A stretch of 13,325 nucleotides of DNA from assembly GCA_012031955.1 (NCBI GenBank), contig JAAURZ010000011.1, positions 1 to 13,325 of the forward strand, written 5' to 3'. Both the position numbers and the translations under genes were made by a program. Below the pieces are notes generated by a model that was not told the origin of the DNA, made no database searches, and was given only the letters and a program-made list of their open reading frames with translations. The stretch's first letter is position 1, and every line of letters begins with the position of its first letter. Source of the DNA: Bacteroidia bacterium. Lineage in GTDB: Bacteria > Bacteroidota > Bacteroidia > Cytophagales > Cyclobacteriaceae. This document shows positions 1 to 8,511 of this stretch, one piece after another.

Positions 1-1165
1 CACGAAAAATTTTGCCGCTGTGATAAGTCTCTATGATTCTTTTAGCCAGGGTAAGTCCCAATCCCCAGCCGCGCTTTTTTGTGGTAAATCCTGGGCGAAA
101 AACCATTGCCATTTTAGACCGCGGTATACCTTTGCCGGTGTCCGACACGTCAATGAACACGCGGCCTTCGCTGCCGCGCATTATCTTGATTGAAATAGTG
201 CCCGACGCGCCGATTGCATCGACGGCATTCTTGATCAGGTTTTCCAGCACCCATTCAAACAGCGGCGTGTGCACATCTGCGGTAATATTGTCCGACAGTG
301 TATACACCTCTATCCGAATCTTGGCAGACACCCGGGCGCGAAGGTAGTTGACCACATTATTTACAAGAGCCACCACGTTCTCCTGCTTCAGCACCGGCCT
401 GGAGCCTATGCTTGAGAAGCGCTCCGTCACAATCGTAAGTTTGTGAATGTCTTTCTCAAGCTCTTCAACCACGCCGGCTTTCATCTGCGGATCGTCCCGA
501 AGCACTTCCATCCAGGCCATTAACGACGAAAGGGGTGTTCCCAATTGGTGAGCTGTTTCCTTGGCAAGACCCACCCACACACGATTTTGTTCCGCCGCCT
601 TCGAATAGTTAAAAGCCAGCGCGCTGATAAAACCGAAGATGGCGATCACCGACAACTGGATGTATGGGTACGCAGTAAGTTGGGTGAGCAGGAATGAATT
701 TTTGTAAAACAGTTTTTGCGTTTTGGAAAGATCTCGTCGGGTTAGAGGGGTCTTGCAGCAGGATCGTTATTGGTTCGTAGGTGTCGGCCAATGTCGGGCT
801 ATTTCGGCGCGCAGTTTTCGTTCGACCGCTTTGGCAGACATCGACGAGTCGACATCGATGTTTCGATAGGTCAGTATCTGGTTGGTTTGCTCATCAACCA
901 GGATGGTTGGCACCGCATTGTTTTTGTTGATGATCTCTTCGGATACAAAAAGGATGTTCGTATTGAGATCGTCGTTGAGGGTGTACTCAATGGCTTTGGC
1001 AAAAAGTTGCACCTGTTGCCGTTCCCTTTTCTTGAGCTGGTTTACCAGTATGTTTGTGTAGTAAATAGAGCTTACGCTGATAAGAAACGAAATGGCCAGC
1101 ACAAACCACTTCAGTTGCGGGTTGTGTTGATAGAATTCCGTGGACGGGATGGACTTTTTAGCCAT
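1..1165 (-). CDS. Sensor histidine kinase, two-pass membrane type, partial at the left edge and frameshifted
   Basis: Membrane sensor kinase that should autophosphorylate on His and pass phosphate to an unseen response regulator. Seen: a membrane segment at residues 20-41, an extracytoplasmic sensor part to about 165, a second membrane segment at 168-187, then the H-box AKETAHQLGTPLSS (His about 207), the N-box NLIKNAVDAI, the G1 box DTGKGIP and the G2 box GWGLGLTLAKR close to the left edge. Only the extreme C-terminus is missing. I chose the ATG at 1165; a GTG two codons upstream is possible. Two compensating breaks interrupt the sensor part: one base seems missing near 786-790 and one extra in the G run 747-750. 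Read without them, frame 0 has a single TAA at 767-769. The bridging frame reads DTYEPITILLQDP, which fits this kinase type better. The gene follows an ABC transporter operon but is separated from it by a terminator. The signal sensed is unknown. Confidence 0.88.
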
Positions 1166-1183
1166 GGGCACTTCAAAATAGAT

Positions 1184-1213
1184 AAAAAAAACCGGATGAT
1201 GTTATCATCCGGT
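1184..1213 (-). terminator. Intrinsic terminator after the ABC permease gene
   Basis: A perfect 10-bp inverted repeat (ACCGGATGAT at 1191-1200, its complement at 1204-1213) encloses a 3-base loop. On the minus strand it is followed directly by seven T (1190-1184). It lies 28 bases past the permease stop codon, so it should end the minus-strand transcript coming from the right. Its T run ends only 18 bases before the kinase ATG at 1165, leaving almost no room for a separate kinase promoter. Confidence 0.88.
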
Positions 1214-1241
1214 CCATAGTCTGTCAAGTGTTATGTCGTTA

Positions 1242-2529
1242 TCAGGCTTTCATCATAAACCACTTGGCCAATACCTTGTAGTTTACTTTGGTGCCATGCA
1301 TAAGTATGCCCACTCTGTATATGCGTCCAGCAACCCAGGTGGTACCCATAAAGCCGGCAATGAGAAGCACCATGCTGAGTGCCATCTGCCAGTCGGGCAC
1401 GCCGAATGCCACGCGGCCCATCATGGCAATTGGTGATGTGAATGGAATGATCGACAGCCATACGCTTACCGAGCCGTGCGGATCGTTGAGAATAAAGGTG
1501 AACAATCCGAAGTAAGAAATCAGCATGGGAATGGTGATGGGGAACATGAACTGTTGTGCTTCCGCCGGGCTGTCGACCGAAGAACCTACAGCGGCAAACA
1601 ACGCGCCGTAGAGCAGGTACCCGCCGAGAAAGAAAAAGAGGAAGAAGAACACCATACGGCCAAACGGTATCTGGCTGAATACTTTGAGGAACGCCATGCC
1701 CTCGGCTCCCTGGGTTGCGGCTCCCATGTCGGCTACTTCCTGTTGCGGCATTTGAAGTCCGAAAAACTCAGCACCAGCGTCGACAACGTACTGATCAGTA
1801 CGATCCATATGAGAAATTGCAGGAGGCCCACCGAGGCAAGTCCGATAATTTTGCCAAGCATGAGTTGGAATGGTTTTACAGACGACACCACAATTTCAAC
1901 CACCTTGCTGGTTTTCTCTTCGATGATGCCCTGCATGATTTGCGCGCCGTAGATAAAAATGAACATGTACATGAGAATGCCGGACGCCATGCCCACACCA
2001 AACAGTATGCGCGAGTCGGCCGACTCTTCCTTGCCACCCGCGGTGCGCTTGGTGGTGGTAATGTTTACATTGGTCTTCAGGCTGTCGAGCAGCGTCTGGT
2101 CGACGTGGTACTTCTCCATCTTCAGGTCGCGGATGCGGTTTTCAAGCAACGACTCCAGGTCGCCCACGTCGTTGGGGCTTGGGTTCACGCGTGTATATAG
2201 CGTTACGCCGTTCGGGTTGGCAATGTCAATCTTCGGAATGTAGAGCAGTCCGAAACTTTCATCCTTGTCGAAGGCCGCCAATGCGTCGTTGATGGGGCCG
2301 TTGAATTGTTTGAAATGAACTTCGCAGTGTCGGGTGCGAACAGACCGCTTTCATCCACATAGTGGATCACCTCTTTTTCAGCGTTCTTCTTTTGTTCAAC
2401 AGCTACGTAAACCAGTACCGCCATGATGGCCGGGAAAATAAGCGGCAGGAATATGGTGGCGACTAAAAATGATTTTTTCTGAACGCGGTTTAAAAACTCA
2501 CGCTGGATGATAAGCAATACCTTATTCAT
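1242..2529 (-). CDS. ABC-2 type (NatB-like) transporter permease, frameshifted
   Basis: Membrane subunit of an ABC exporter that pairs with the ATPase encoded just upstream. The rebuilt protein is about 429 residues. It has an N-terminal membrane helix after MNKVLLIIQREFLNRVQKKS, a large extracytoplasmic domain of about 140 residues (up to the SADSRILFG region), then about five hydrophobic segments. EEKTSKVVEIVVSSVKP, just after the second helix, is typical of the NatB/ABC-2 family (COG1668 type). Two breaks: one base missing near 2318-2325 (DTAK joins VHFKQFNGPIND) and one missing in the A run 1762-1766 (LSTLVLSFF joins GLQMPQQEVADMG). The ATG overlaps the 3' end of the ATPase gene by 8 bp, which suggests translational coupling. 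A terminator follows the stop. The substrate is unknown: NatAB exports sodium in Bacillus, but relatives carry other cargo. Confidence 0.87.
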
Positions 2530-3437
2530 CGCTTCCTCCTTTCACTAGGGTGATAAAGATCTCACTCATTGTCGGTACTTTTTCTACGAAGCTGTGTACT
2601 TCGGTGTGGTTGGTTAGTTCCCTGATCAGGTCGTTCGGGCCTTGCTGGCCTACTATCCTGATGGTGCTTTGGTGAAGGTTGTCTTCAATTGTTCGCTGTT
2701 GGAGCACCGTGTATCGTTCCGACGGCAGCACGATGTTGTTGCCCCTATGTTCAACGATGAACGTGTTGGTGCGATACTCATCCTTTACCTGTTTCTTGGG
2801 GCCTTCGAGAATTTTTTTCGATTTGTTGATGAGTGCTATATGATCGCAGAGACTCTCCACGGTCTCCATGCGGTGCGTGGAGAAAATAACGGTGCAGCCG
2901 CGGTCGCGCAGTCCCATGATCTCTTCGGTTATCAACTGCGCGTTAACCGGGTCAAACCCTGAAAAAGGTTCGTCGAGTATTATCAGTCTCGGCTCATGCA
3001 TCACGGTGCTGATGAACTGGATTTTCTGGGCCATGCCTTTGCTGAGATCTTCTACTTTTTTGCTCCACCAGTCGGTGATTTCGAATTTTTAAGCCAGTGC
3101 TTGCTTCGTTCCAGCGCCTCCTTTTTGCCGAGACCTTTGAGCCTCGCAAAGTAGACCAACTGGTCGCCCACCTTGAGCTTTTTGTATAGGCCGCGCTCTT
3201 CGGGCAGGTAGCCGATCGTGCCGACGTGATCGGGCTTCAGCTTTCGCCGAATACCTTGATCTCGCCACTATCGGCGTTGATGATCTGATTGATAATACGA
3301 ATGAGCGTTGTTTTGCCGGCGCCGTTGGGGCCAAGCAGACCGAAGATGCTCTTCTCCGGAATGGTGAGGGTCACGTCATCAAGCGCAAGATGGTTGGTGT
3401 AGCGCTTGGTAACATTGCTGGCGGTTAATGCTTCCAC
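2522..3437 (-). CDS. ABC transporter ATP-binding protein (NatA-like), frameshifted
   Basis: Cytoplasmic ATPase that powers the adjacent permease. The rebuilt protein is about 305 residues. Motifs in order: Walker A GPNGAGKTT, Q-loop region GYLPEERGLYKKLKV, signature LSKGMAQKIQ (an LSGGQ variant common in NatA-like ATPases), Walker B LIILDEPFSGFDP, and H-switch STHRM. A C-terminal extension of about 110 residues follows, as usual in this subfamily. The start is a GTG at 3437, giving MEALTASNVTKRY. Two breaks, each repaired by adding one base: the T run 3242-3244 (VFGE joins KLKPDHVGTIGYLPEE) and the T run 3086-3090 (HWLKK joins FEITDWWSKKVEDLSKG). The gene overlaps the permease start by 8 bp. 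About 100 bp separate it from the secreted-protein gene upstream. A poor match to a TANNTTTG box (TACCTTTTG, about 35 bases before the start) is too weak to call a promoter. Confidence 0.9.
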
Positions 3438-3539
3438 TGCTTAGTTTTTTATTGACACTTAGATTAGTATCAAAAGGTAAGCAGGAATTACGGGATGACT
3501 AAATTTTGAAAGCAGAGATGTGGCCAGGCCGTGAAGAAA

Positions 3540-4427
3540 CTACTTTTCTTTGAAGATGATCTTGCCCATGGATACGTCCAAGTCGAACGTGAGGGCGTTG
3601 GTGGCGTCGGCTGTGTAGGTTTGGCTGGCAAATGTATTGTCGCCAATTTTCTTGAGCCCCTTTGGCATTGTAACGCTGCACAGCCACGAGTCATGGATTT
3701 TCACCAGTACCGGTATGTCGGGGTTCGGAAGCACAATAACCAGAGTGCCCGCTCCCACGCTGCCTTTGATGTGATTGCTGGCCACAGGTTGATTACTGAA
3801 GTCGAGCAGCATGTTGCCAAAGCCGACGTCGGCCAGTACGTGCCGCGAGCGCGAGAGGTTGAGGTTTTTGACTTTGATGGAGCCGAGATCTACTTTAATC
3901 GTGAGCGAATCCATTTCCACCTGGTTGCCGAGCGAGTTATACCCGATCACCACGTCGGCGCTGCCGGTGTTGATCTTGAGGTTTTGGATGGCCAAACCGG
4001 AAAGGTCCACGTTGGCGTTGCCTACGCCGTAGTTCAGTTCGAGCTGGTAGGGGGTAGACTCTGTTAAGTACATCTTCCAGATGGTATTGCTGGAGGGTTC
4101 GGACGTGCCGAAGAAACGGGTTGAAATAGTTTGACCCAGGCCATTGGCCCGGTTTTCTTCCAGGGAAAGGTTTACTTCGCAGGTCTTTCCTACTACTTCT
4201 TTAGTGAAATTGTGGGAATACGCGTCAGCGTCCTGGTTGCTGTAGACATTAAGGATTTCGGAATTTTGGCTCGGCTTGATGTAGCAGTTGCCGCTGTTGG
4301 ATTTGAGGCGGAGCTTTACAATCTCGCAGGAAGGCGCATTTTCTACCGTGAACTGTCGTTTAATCTGGCCTGCTGCCACCCCTCCCAGTGCTACCCAAAC
4401 GATTGTTAGCCAAACTTTTCTCCGCAT
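3540..4427 (-). CDS. Secreted DUF4097-like beta-repeat protein of unknown function
   Basis: 295 residues, intact. The N-terminus MRRKVWLTIVWVALGGVAAG is a signal peptide (basic start, hydrophobic core, cleavage probably before QIKRQ). There is no lipobox cysteine, so it should be periplasmic or secreted. The rest lacks further membrane segments and shows short alternating beta-strand units rich in G, N, D and V, for example LELNYGVGNANVDLSGLAI, KINTGSADVVIGYNS and VKNLNLSRSRHVLADVGFG. This is the look of DUF4097/LiaF-type putative adhesin beta-helices; the family match is by eye and tentative. An AAAGAAG stretch lies a few bases before the ATG. It sits between dnaJ and the ABC ATPase on the same strand, about 100 bp from each, so it may share their transcript. 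Proteins of this fold sometimes act with envelope-stress sensors, and a sensor kinase lies 2.4 kb downstream, but a link is only conjecture. Confidence 0.72.
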   Translation of the reverse strand: MRRKVWLTIVWVALGGVAAGQIKRQFTVENAPSCEIVKLRLKSNSGNCYIKPSQNSEILNVYSNQDADAYSHNFTKEVVGKTCEVNLSLEENRANGLGQTISTRFFGTSEPSSNTIWKMYLTESTPYQLELNYGVGNANVDLSGLAIQNLKINTGSADVVIGYNSLGNQVEMDSLTIKVDLGSIKVKNLNLSRSRHVLADVGFGNMLLDFSNQPVASNHIKGSVGAGTLVIVLPNPDIPVLVKIHDSWLCSVTMPKGLKKIGDNTFASQTYTADATNALTFDLDVSMGKIIFKEK

Positions 4428-4531
4428 GTTACTTCTTTACGAGTCATAACTCATTTGGTTACAACAGGTAAGGTTTTCACACAATTTGCACGAAAATTCC
4501 TACTGAGTGGTCGCTGTGTCCGGAAACGCGG

Positions 4532-5649
4532 CTAGTTGAAAAACTCCTTCATGCGGTCGAAAAAGCCCTTTTCGTGGGCTTCGGGCTTGGGTTCGAAGTT
4601 GACCGAATCGCGCAGACTTTCAAGTTTGGCGCGCTCTTCCGATGTCAGTTTTTTCGGGGTCCATACGTTTACGTACACCAGTTGGTCGCCTGTTTCGTAG
4701 CCGTTAACGTCTTTAAGTCCCTTTCCTTTCAGCCTGAGTATTTTTCCGCTTTGCGTGCCGGGGTCAAGCTTGATTTTCACGCGACCGCCAACCGACGGTA
4801 TTTCTACATTGGCGCCCAGGGCGGCGTCGATAAAACTGATATAGAGATCGAACACCAGGTTATTGCCGTCGCGTTTCAGGTGTGCGTCTTCCTGTTCTTC
4901 AATCAGAATCAAAAGATCGCCTGCGATGCCGCCACCCGGGGCTTCGTTGCCCTTGCCCGACATAGACAGTTGCATGCCTTCGCCTACGCCCGGCGGAATT
5001 TTCACGGTGATTACCTCTTCCTTCGAAACCAGGCCGGAATTGTCGACGCCGGAAGGGCGCTTGTCTATCACCTGGCCGGAGCCGTTACATGCGGGGCACG
5101 TCGACGCCGAAACCATCTGGCCAAGCATCGTATTAACCACACGTTTTATCTGTCCCGCACCCTGGCACTGCTGGCAGGTTTTGAAAGTGACGCCGTCGGC
5201 CTGAATTAGCCGGTTCACTTTTATTTTTTCTCAACGCCGTTGGCAATTTCTTCCAGCGACAATTTCAACTTGATACGCAGGTTCGAGCCTTTGCGCTGAC
5301 GCCGGCGCGGGCCTGTGCCCCCACCGAAAAAGCTGTCGAACGGGCTGCCTCCACCGAAGATGTCTCCAAACTGGCTGAAGATGTCATCCATGTTCATGTG
5401 CTGACCGCCATAGCCGCCATTACCGGGCCGCGCGTGTCCGAAGCGGTCATATTGCGCCCGCTTGTCGGTATTGCTCAGTACTTCGTACGCCTCGGCCGCC
5501 TCCTTAAATTTTTCTTCCGCCTCCTTGTTGCCAGGATTCTTATCGGGGTGAAACTGGATGGCCACCTTGCGGTAAGCCTTTTTTATTTCCTCCGGGGTGG
5601 CTGTCTTGTTTACTCCTAAAATCTCGTAATAGTCTCTCTTTTCGGCCAT
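4532..5649 (-). CDS. dnaJ: Chaperone DnaJ (Hsp40) with a reduced zinc domain, frameshifted
   Basis: Co-chaperone that delivers unfolded clients to DnaK and stimulates its ATPase. The rebuilt protein is about 372 residues. J domain at 5-70 with HPD at 34-36; Gly/Phe linker at 75-115; substrate-binding domains after about 120; C-terminus [11 protein letters not shown]. The zinc region holds only two of the usual four CxxCxGxG motifs: CQQCQGAG (159-166) and CPACNGSG (185-192). Motif 1 is absent between GVEKKIKVNR and GVTFKTC. Where motif 4 should be, the sequence reads [12 protein letters not shown], without cysteine. The start is the ATG at 5649 ([12 protein letters not shown]), 10 bases after the grpE stop. 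One break: a base is missing from the run at 5224-5229, so GVEKK meets a stop. Restoring it joins GVEKK to [11 protein letters not shown]. No cysteine occurs in any frame near the break, so it does not explain the missing motif. Confidence 0.93.
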
Positions 5650-5659
5650 GAGGGTTTGT

Positions 5660-6225
5660 TTAGTTGCCAACGACTACCTTGGCAAAGCGAATCACTTTAT
5701 CATTGAGCAGGTAGCCTTTCTCTACCACGTCTACCACCTTCCCTTTCAACTTTTCTTCCGGAGCGGGTATTTGGGTAATGGCTTCCTGAAAGTCGGCGTC
5801 GAAGTCGGAGCCTGCTTTCAAGTCCATCACTTTTACGCCGTTCTGTTCCAGTATTCTTCTGAACTTATTATGAATGAGCGCGAAGCCCTCGACGTCGGTG
5901 TTCTGACTTTCCAATGCTTTTTCGGCGCGCTCAAAGTCATCGAGCACGGGCAGCATCGCTTTCAGTACTTGCTCGCTCGCGGTCTGGATCATCTCAATTT
6001 TCTCTTTCGAAGTGCGACGGCGGAAATTTTCAAATTCTGAGTACAGCCGCAGGTACTTGTCTTTCGTAGCTGCCAATTCGGCTTTCAGAGATTGTTCTGC
6101 TTTCGCTCCCGCTGTCATTCCTTCCAGGTCAGACACCTCTCAGGCGCTTCCGCGCGGGGCTGGCCTTCGGACAATTGCTCTTCGTTTTGTTCCAGGTCGT
6201 TATCTTTTTCTACTTTTTTTTCCAT
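5660..6225 (-). CDS. grpE: Nucleotide exchange factor GrpE, frameshifted near the N-terminus
   Basis: Releases ADP from DnaK and works with DnaJ in the same cycle. The rebuilt protein is about 188 residues. It has an acidic, Glu/Gln-rich N-terminal tail ([17 protein letters not shown]), a long coiled-coil helix ([20 protein letters not shown] with FRRRTSKEK), then the C-terminal beta domain including [16 protein letters not shown], close to the conserved GrpE end. The ATG at 6225 is preferred because it restores the usual acidic tail. A start after the break would remove it. One base seems missing near 6135-6142: EAPER joins [10 protein letters not shown]. dnaJ follows after 10 bases, the common grpE-dnaJ order. 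An 88-bp gap to obg upstream holds a nested inverted repeat that could be regulatory. Confidence 0.93.
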
Positions 6226-6252
6226 GAATATGGTGTTACACACGTCAATTTG

Positions 6253-6290
6253 CCTGCATGGGGTCAATAATTTTGCCAATTATGTGCAGG
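6253..6290. repeat. Nested inverted repeat upstream of grpE
   Basis: Outer arms CCTGCA (6253-6258) and TGCAGG (6285-6290) enclose inner arms ATAATT (6267-6272) and AATTAT (6278-6283) around TTGCC. The element lies 28-65 bases before the grpE ATG, where an operator or leader structure could act. It does not match CIRCE. The outer right arm is also part of a 9-base direct repeat, TGCAGGTGT, at 6285-6293 and 6318-6326; the second copy overlaps the end of obg. No T run follows, so it is not a terminator of the usual kind. Function is not established. Confidence 0.4.
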
Positions 6291-6313
6291 TGTCATAATG
6301 GCACTGCAAGTTA

Positions 6314-7301
6314 TCATTGCAGGTGTTTCCAAATCAGGTCCTTCAACGCTGCGATGCCCTGGTTGGTGACGGCCGAAATGAACAGACTCGGAATCTCTTT
6401 GGGTATCTCCGCCCGGAGCGCCTCCATCAGCTCGTCGTCCAGCATGTCTGACTTCGAGATGGCGAGTATCCTTTTCTTGTCGAGCAGTTCGGGGTTGTAC
6501 TTGCGAAGTTCGTTGAGTAGTATTTGATATGATCGGTCGATGTTGTCGGCATCGGCGGGGATGAGGAATAACAGCAGGGAGTTGCGCTCGATGTGCCTCA
6601 GAAACCGGATGCCCAGCCCCCTGCCTTCGGCGGCGCCTTCAATGATGCCTGGGATGTCGGCCATTACAAAAGACTTGTCGTCGCGGTAGGCGACAACGCC
6701 AAGGTTGGGTGTGAGTGTGGTGAATGCATAGTCGGCAATTTTTGGTTTTGCCGCCGACATCACCGAGAGCAGTGTCGACTTGCCGGCGTTGGGAAACCCT
6801 ACGAGACCTACATCGGCGAGCAGCTTGAGTTCGAGCACCACCCATTCTTCTGTGCCCGATTCGCCTGGTTGCGCATGTTGTGGCGCCTGGTTGGTTGCCG
6901 TGGCGAAGAACAAGTTGCCACGCGCCGCGGCCACCCGGTGTGAGTATGTATTCTTGTCCGTCTTCGGTTATTTCACACACCACTTCGTCGGTTTCCGCCT
7001 TGCGTGCCACAGTACCCAGGGGCACGTCGATGATTTCGTCTTTGCCACTTGCGCCGGTGCAGTTCTGGCTTTCGCCGGGGTTGCCGTCTTCGGCCACCAC
7101 ATGTTTGCGATACTTAAGGTGGAGCAACGTCCACAGTTGTGAATTGCCACGCAGAATGACATGCCCTCCACGCCCGCCGTCGCCGCCGTCGGGGCCGCCG
7201 TTGGGGTTGAATTTTTCGCGATGGAAATGCAGGCATCCTGCGCCGCCGCGCCCGGAGCGTGAATTGAATTTTACGTAGTCAATGAAGTTGGGCGACGACA
7301 C
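6314..7301 (-). CDS. obg: Obg-family GTPase (CgtA/ObgE), frameshifted
   Basis: Essential GTPase that binds the 50S ribosomal subunit and takes part in ribosome assembly and stringent control. The rebuilt protein is about 329 residues. It has the glycine-rich Obg fold at 1-155 ([11 protein letters not shown] at 37-46) and a G domain with G1 GFPNAGKST, switch [12 protein letters not shown]3 [10 protein letters not shown]4 SKSD (in place of the NKxD common elsewhere) and G5 ISA. It ends soon after the G domain, so there is no long C-terminal extension. The start is a GTG at 7301, 4 bases after the adk stop; no better ATG fits the [12 protein letters not shown] start. One break near 6918-6923: the expected GGxGGxGN stretch reads GGRG then RGN, best explained by two missing bases in a GC-rich run, or one extra base. 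Confidence 0.93.
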
Positions 7302-7305
7302 AAGT

Positions 7306-7890
7306 TTATTTGCTTAAAAGGGAGGTATCAATTTCGCGGCAGATGTTTTCGAAGATGTCGTCTATTTCACCAACTCCGATTACCGAGCCGTATTTCTTTT
7401 TGTGCTTGTAGTAGTCGGCCACTGCCACCGTCTCTGCTTTGTATACCGCAATGCGATTTTCGATTACTTCTGGCTTGGCATCGTCGGGGCGGTTCTCTTT
7501 GATGGCGCGCGATGCCAATCGCGCCTTTAGCTCGGCTTCGGGCACCACCAGTTCAACCAATAGGTTGATGGGCGTGCCATTGGCGGAAAGCAATGTATCG
7601 AGTGCTTCGGCCTGCGGTGTGGTGCGCGGGAAGCCGTCGAAGATGATGCCTTTCGCGTAAGGGTTGCTTTTGATTTTTTCATCCACCATGTCGATCACGA
7701 TTTTGTCAGGCACCAGATTTCCTTTGTCCATATACTCCCGGGCAAGTTTGCCAAGGGGTGTGCCCTCTTTGAGGTGTTGACGGAAGAGATCGCCCGTGGA
7801 GATGTGGAGTAATTCATATTTCTGAATCAGCTTGGCGCTCTGTGTTCCTTTACCAGCGCCGGGAGGGCCGAACAGGATAATGTTAGTCAT
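7306..7890 (-). CDS. adk: Adenylate kinase, short-LID form
   Basis: Catalyses ATP + AMP to 2 ADP in the cytoplasm. 194 residues, intact. P-loop GPPGAGKGT (8-16), AMP-site STGDLFR (31-37), IFDGFPRT (83-90), then an arginine-rich stretch from RLASR to ENRI (124-147). The long zinc-type LID insertion is absent, so the lid is short and has no metal cysteines; the length fits the short bacterial form. I chose the ATG at 7890 (MTNIILFGPPG). An upstream in-frame TTG at 7932 would add 14 unlikely residues. hpt lies 55 bases upstream and obg begins 4 bases downstream, so adk and obg are almost certainly co-transcribed. Confidence 0.96.
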   Translation of the reverse strand: MTNIILFGPPGAGKGTQSAKLIQKYELLHISTGDLFRQHLKEGTPLGKLAREYMDKGNLVPDKIVIDMVDEKIKSNPYAKGIIFDGFPRTTPQAEALDTLLSANGTPINLLVELVVPEAELKARLASRAIKENRPDDAKPEVIENRIAVYKAETVAVADYYKHKKKYGSVIGVGEIDDIFENICREIDTSLLSK

Positions 7891-7945
7891 GGTCTGTTGG
7901 TTAATGGATGGATTAAGTTGTTTAAGCAGCAACGAATATAATGAA

Positions 7946-8488
7946 TCACGAATCTACTTTCGACAGGTCGGCCTTGTAAATGTCCCGCAGGTTGCGGCCC
8001 AAACCGTCGTAGTCAAGGCCGTAGCCCAGCACAAATTCTTCCTCAATGTCAAAGCCAACGTACTTTACATCTACCTGCTTTTCGCGCGCGGGTTTCTTTC
8101 GCAGCAGCGCAATGGCCTCGACCGATTTTGTACCCAACGACCGCAGCTCTTCTATGATCTTCTGCAATGTGAGACCGGTATCCACGATATCTTCCACAAT
8201 AAGTATGTCTTGGTTGAAAAGACTTTCTTCATGGCCAATCAACGTCTTGAGTTGGCCTGAACTCTGCACGCCCTGGTATGAAGATATTTTTACAAACGAG
8301 ATACGCGCTGGAATGGTGATGTGCTTGGCGAGGTCCGATGCGAACATGAACGAGCCGTTCAGGATGGGCAACAATACCGGCGTTTTACCATCATAGTCGT
8401 GGTTGATCTGCCGGCCTAGTTCCGCCACCTTTTCAAGGACTTTCTTTTCAGTAATAAATTTTCTGAACTCCAGTTCTTTGATCTTCAT
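7946..8488 (-). CDS. hpt: Hypoxanthine phosphoribosyltransferase
   Basis: Salvages hypoxanthine, and usually guanine, to the nucleoside monophosphate using PRPP. 180 residues, intact. PPi-loop region LPILNGSFMFASDL (40-53), flexible loop around SSYQGVQSSG (69-78), PRPP-binding loop ILIVEDIVDTGLT (95-107) with the acidic ED pair at 99-100, and the purine-site segment VGFDIEEEFVLGYGLDY (144-160). Length and motif order match the bacterial HPRT family. A good -7 promoter box lies 24-31 bases before the ATG, so hpt probably begins a transcript that continues into adk and obg. Confidence 0.95.
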   Translation of the reverse strand: MKIKELEFRKFITEKKVLEKVAELGRQINHDYDGKTPVLLPILNGSFMFASDLAKHITIPARISFVKISSYQGVQSSGQLKTLIGHEESLFNQDILIVEDIVDTGLTLQKIIEELRSLGTKSVEAIALLRKKPAREKQVDVKYVGFDIEEEFVLGYGLDYDGLGRNLRDIYKADLSKVDS

Positions 8489-8511
8489 GCCCCAAGGGTA
8501 ATTTCGGGACG

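Noticed and set aside
3438..3539. TACCTTTTG as a promoter for the ABC ATPase
   Set aside because: It has one base too many between TA and TTTG relative to the consensus and only a TTTA upstream, so it is too weak to call.
4574..5209. Long plus-strand frame opposite dnaJ (211 codons)
   Set aside because: It is an antisense shadow of a conserved gene in GC-biased codons, with no family features.
5215..5235. Programmed -1 frameshift or transcript slippage in dnaJ at the A-rich run
   Set aside because: The run could in principle slip, and a -1 shift would restore the protein, but nine similar breaks occur in unrelated genes here, several of them in runs too short or of the wrong kind for slippage. 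Sequencing error explains them all.
6255..6266. CCCCAT before grpE as a sigma-32 type heat-shock -10 box
   Set aside because: There is no CTTGAA-type -35 at the right distance, and Bacteroidota are not known to use a classical sigma-32, so the match is likely chance.
6226..6313. CIRCE operator before grpE
   Set aside because: The inverted repeat present does not resemble TTAGCACTC with its 9-base spacer.
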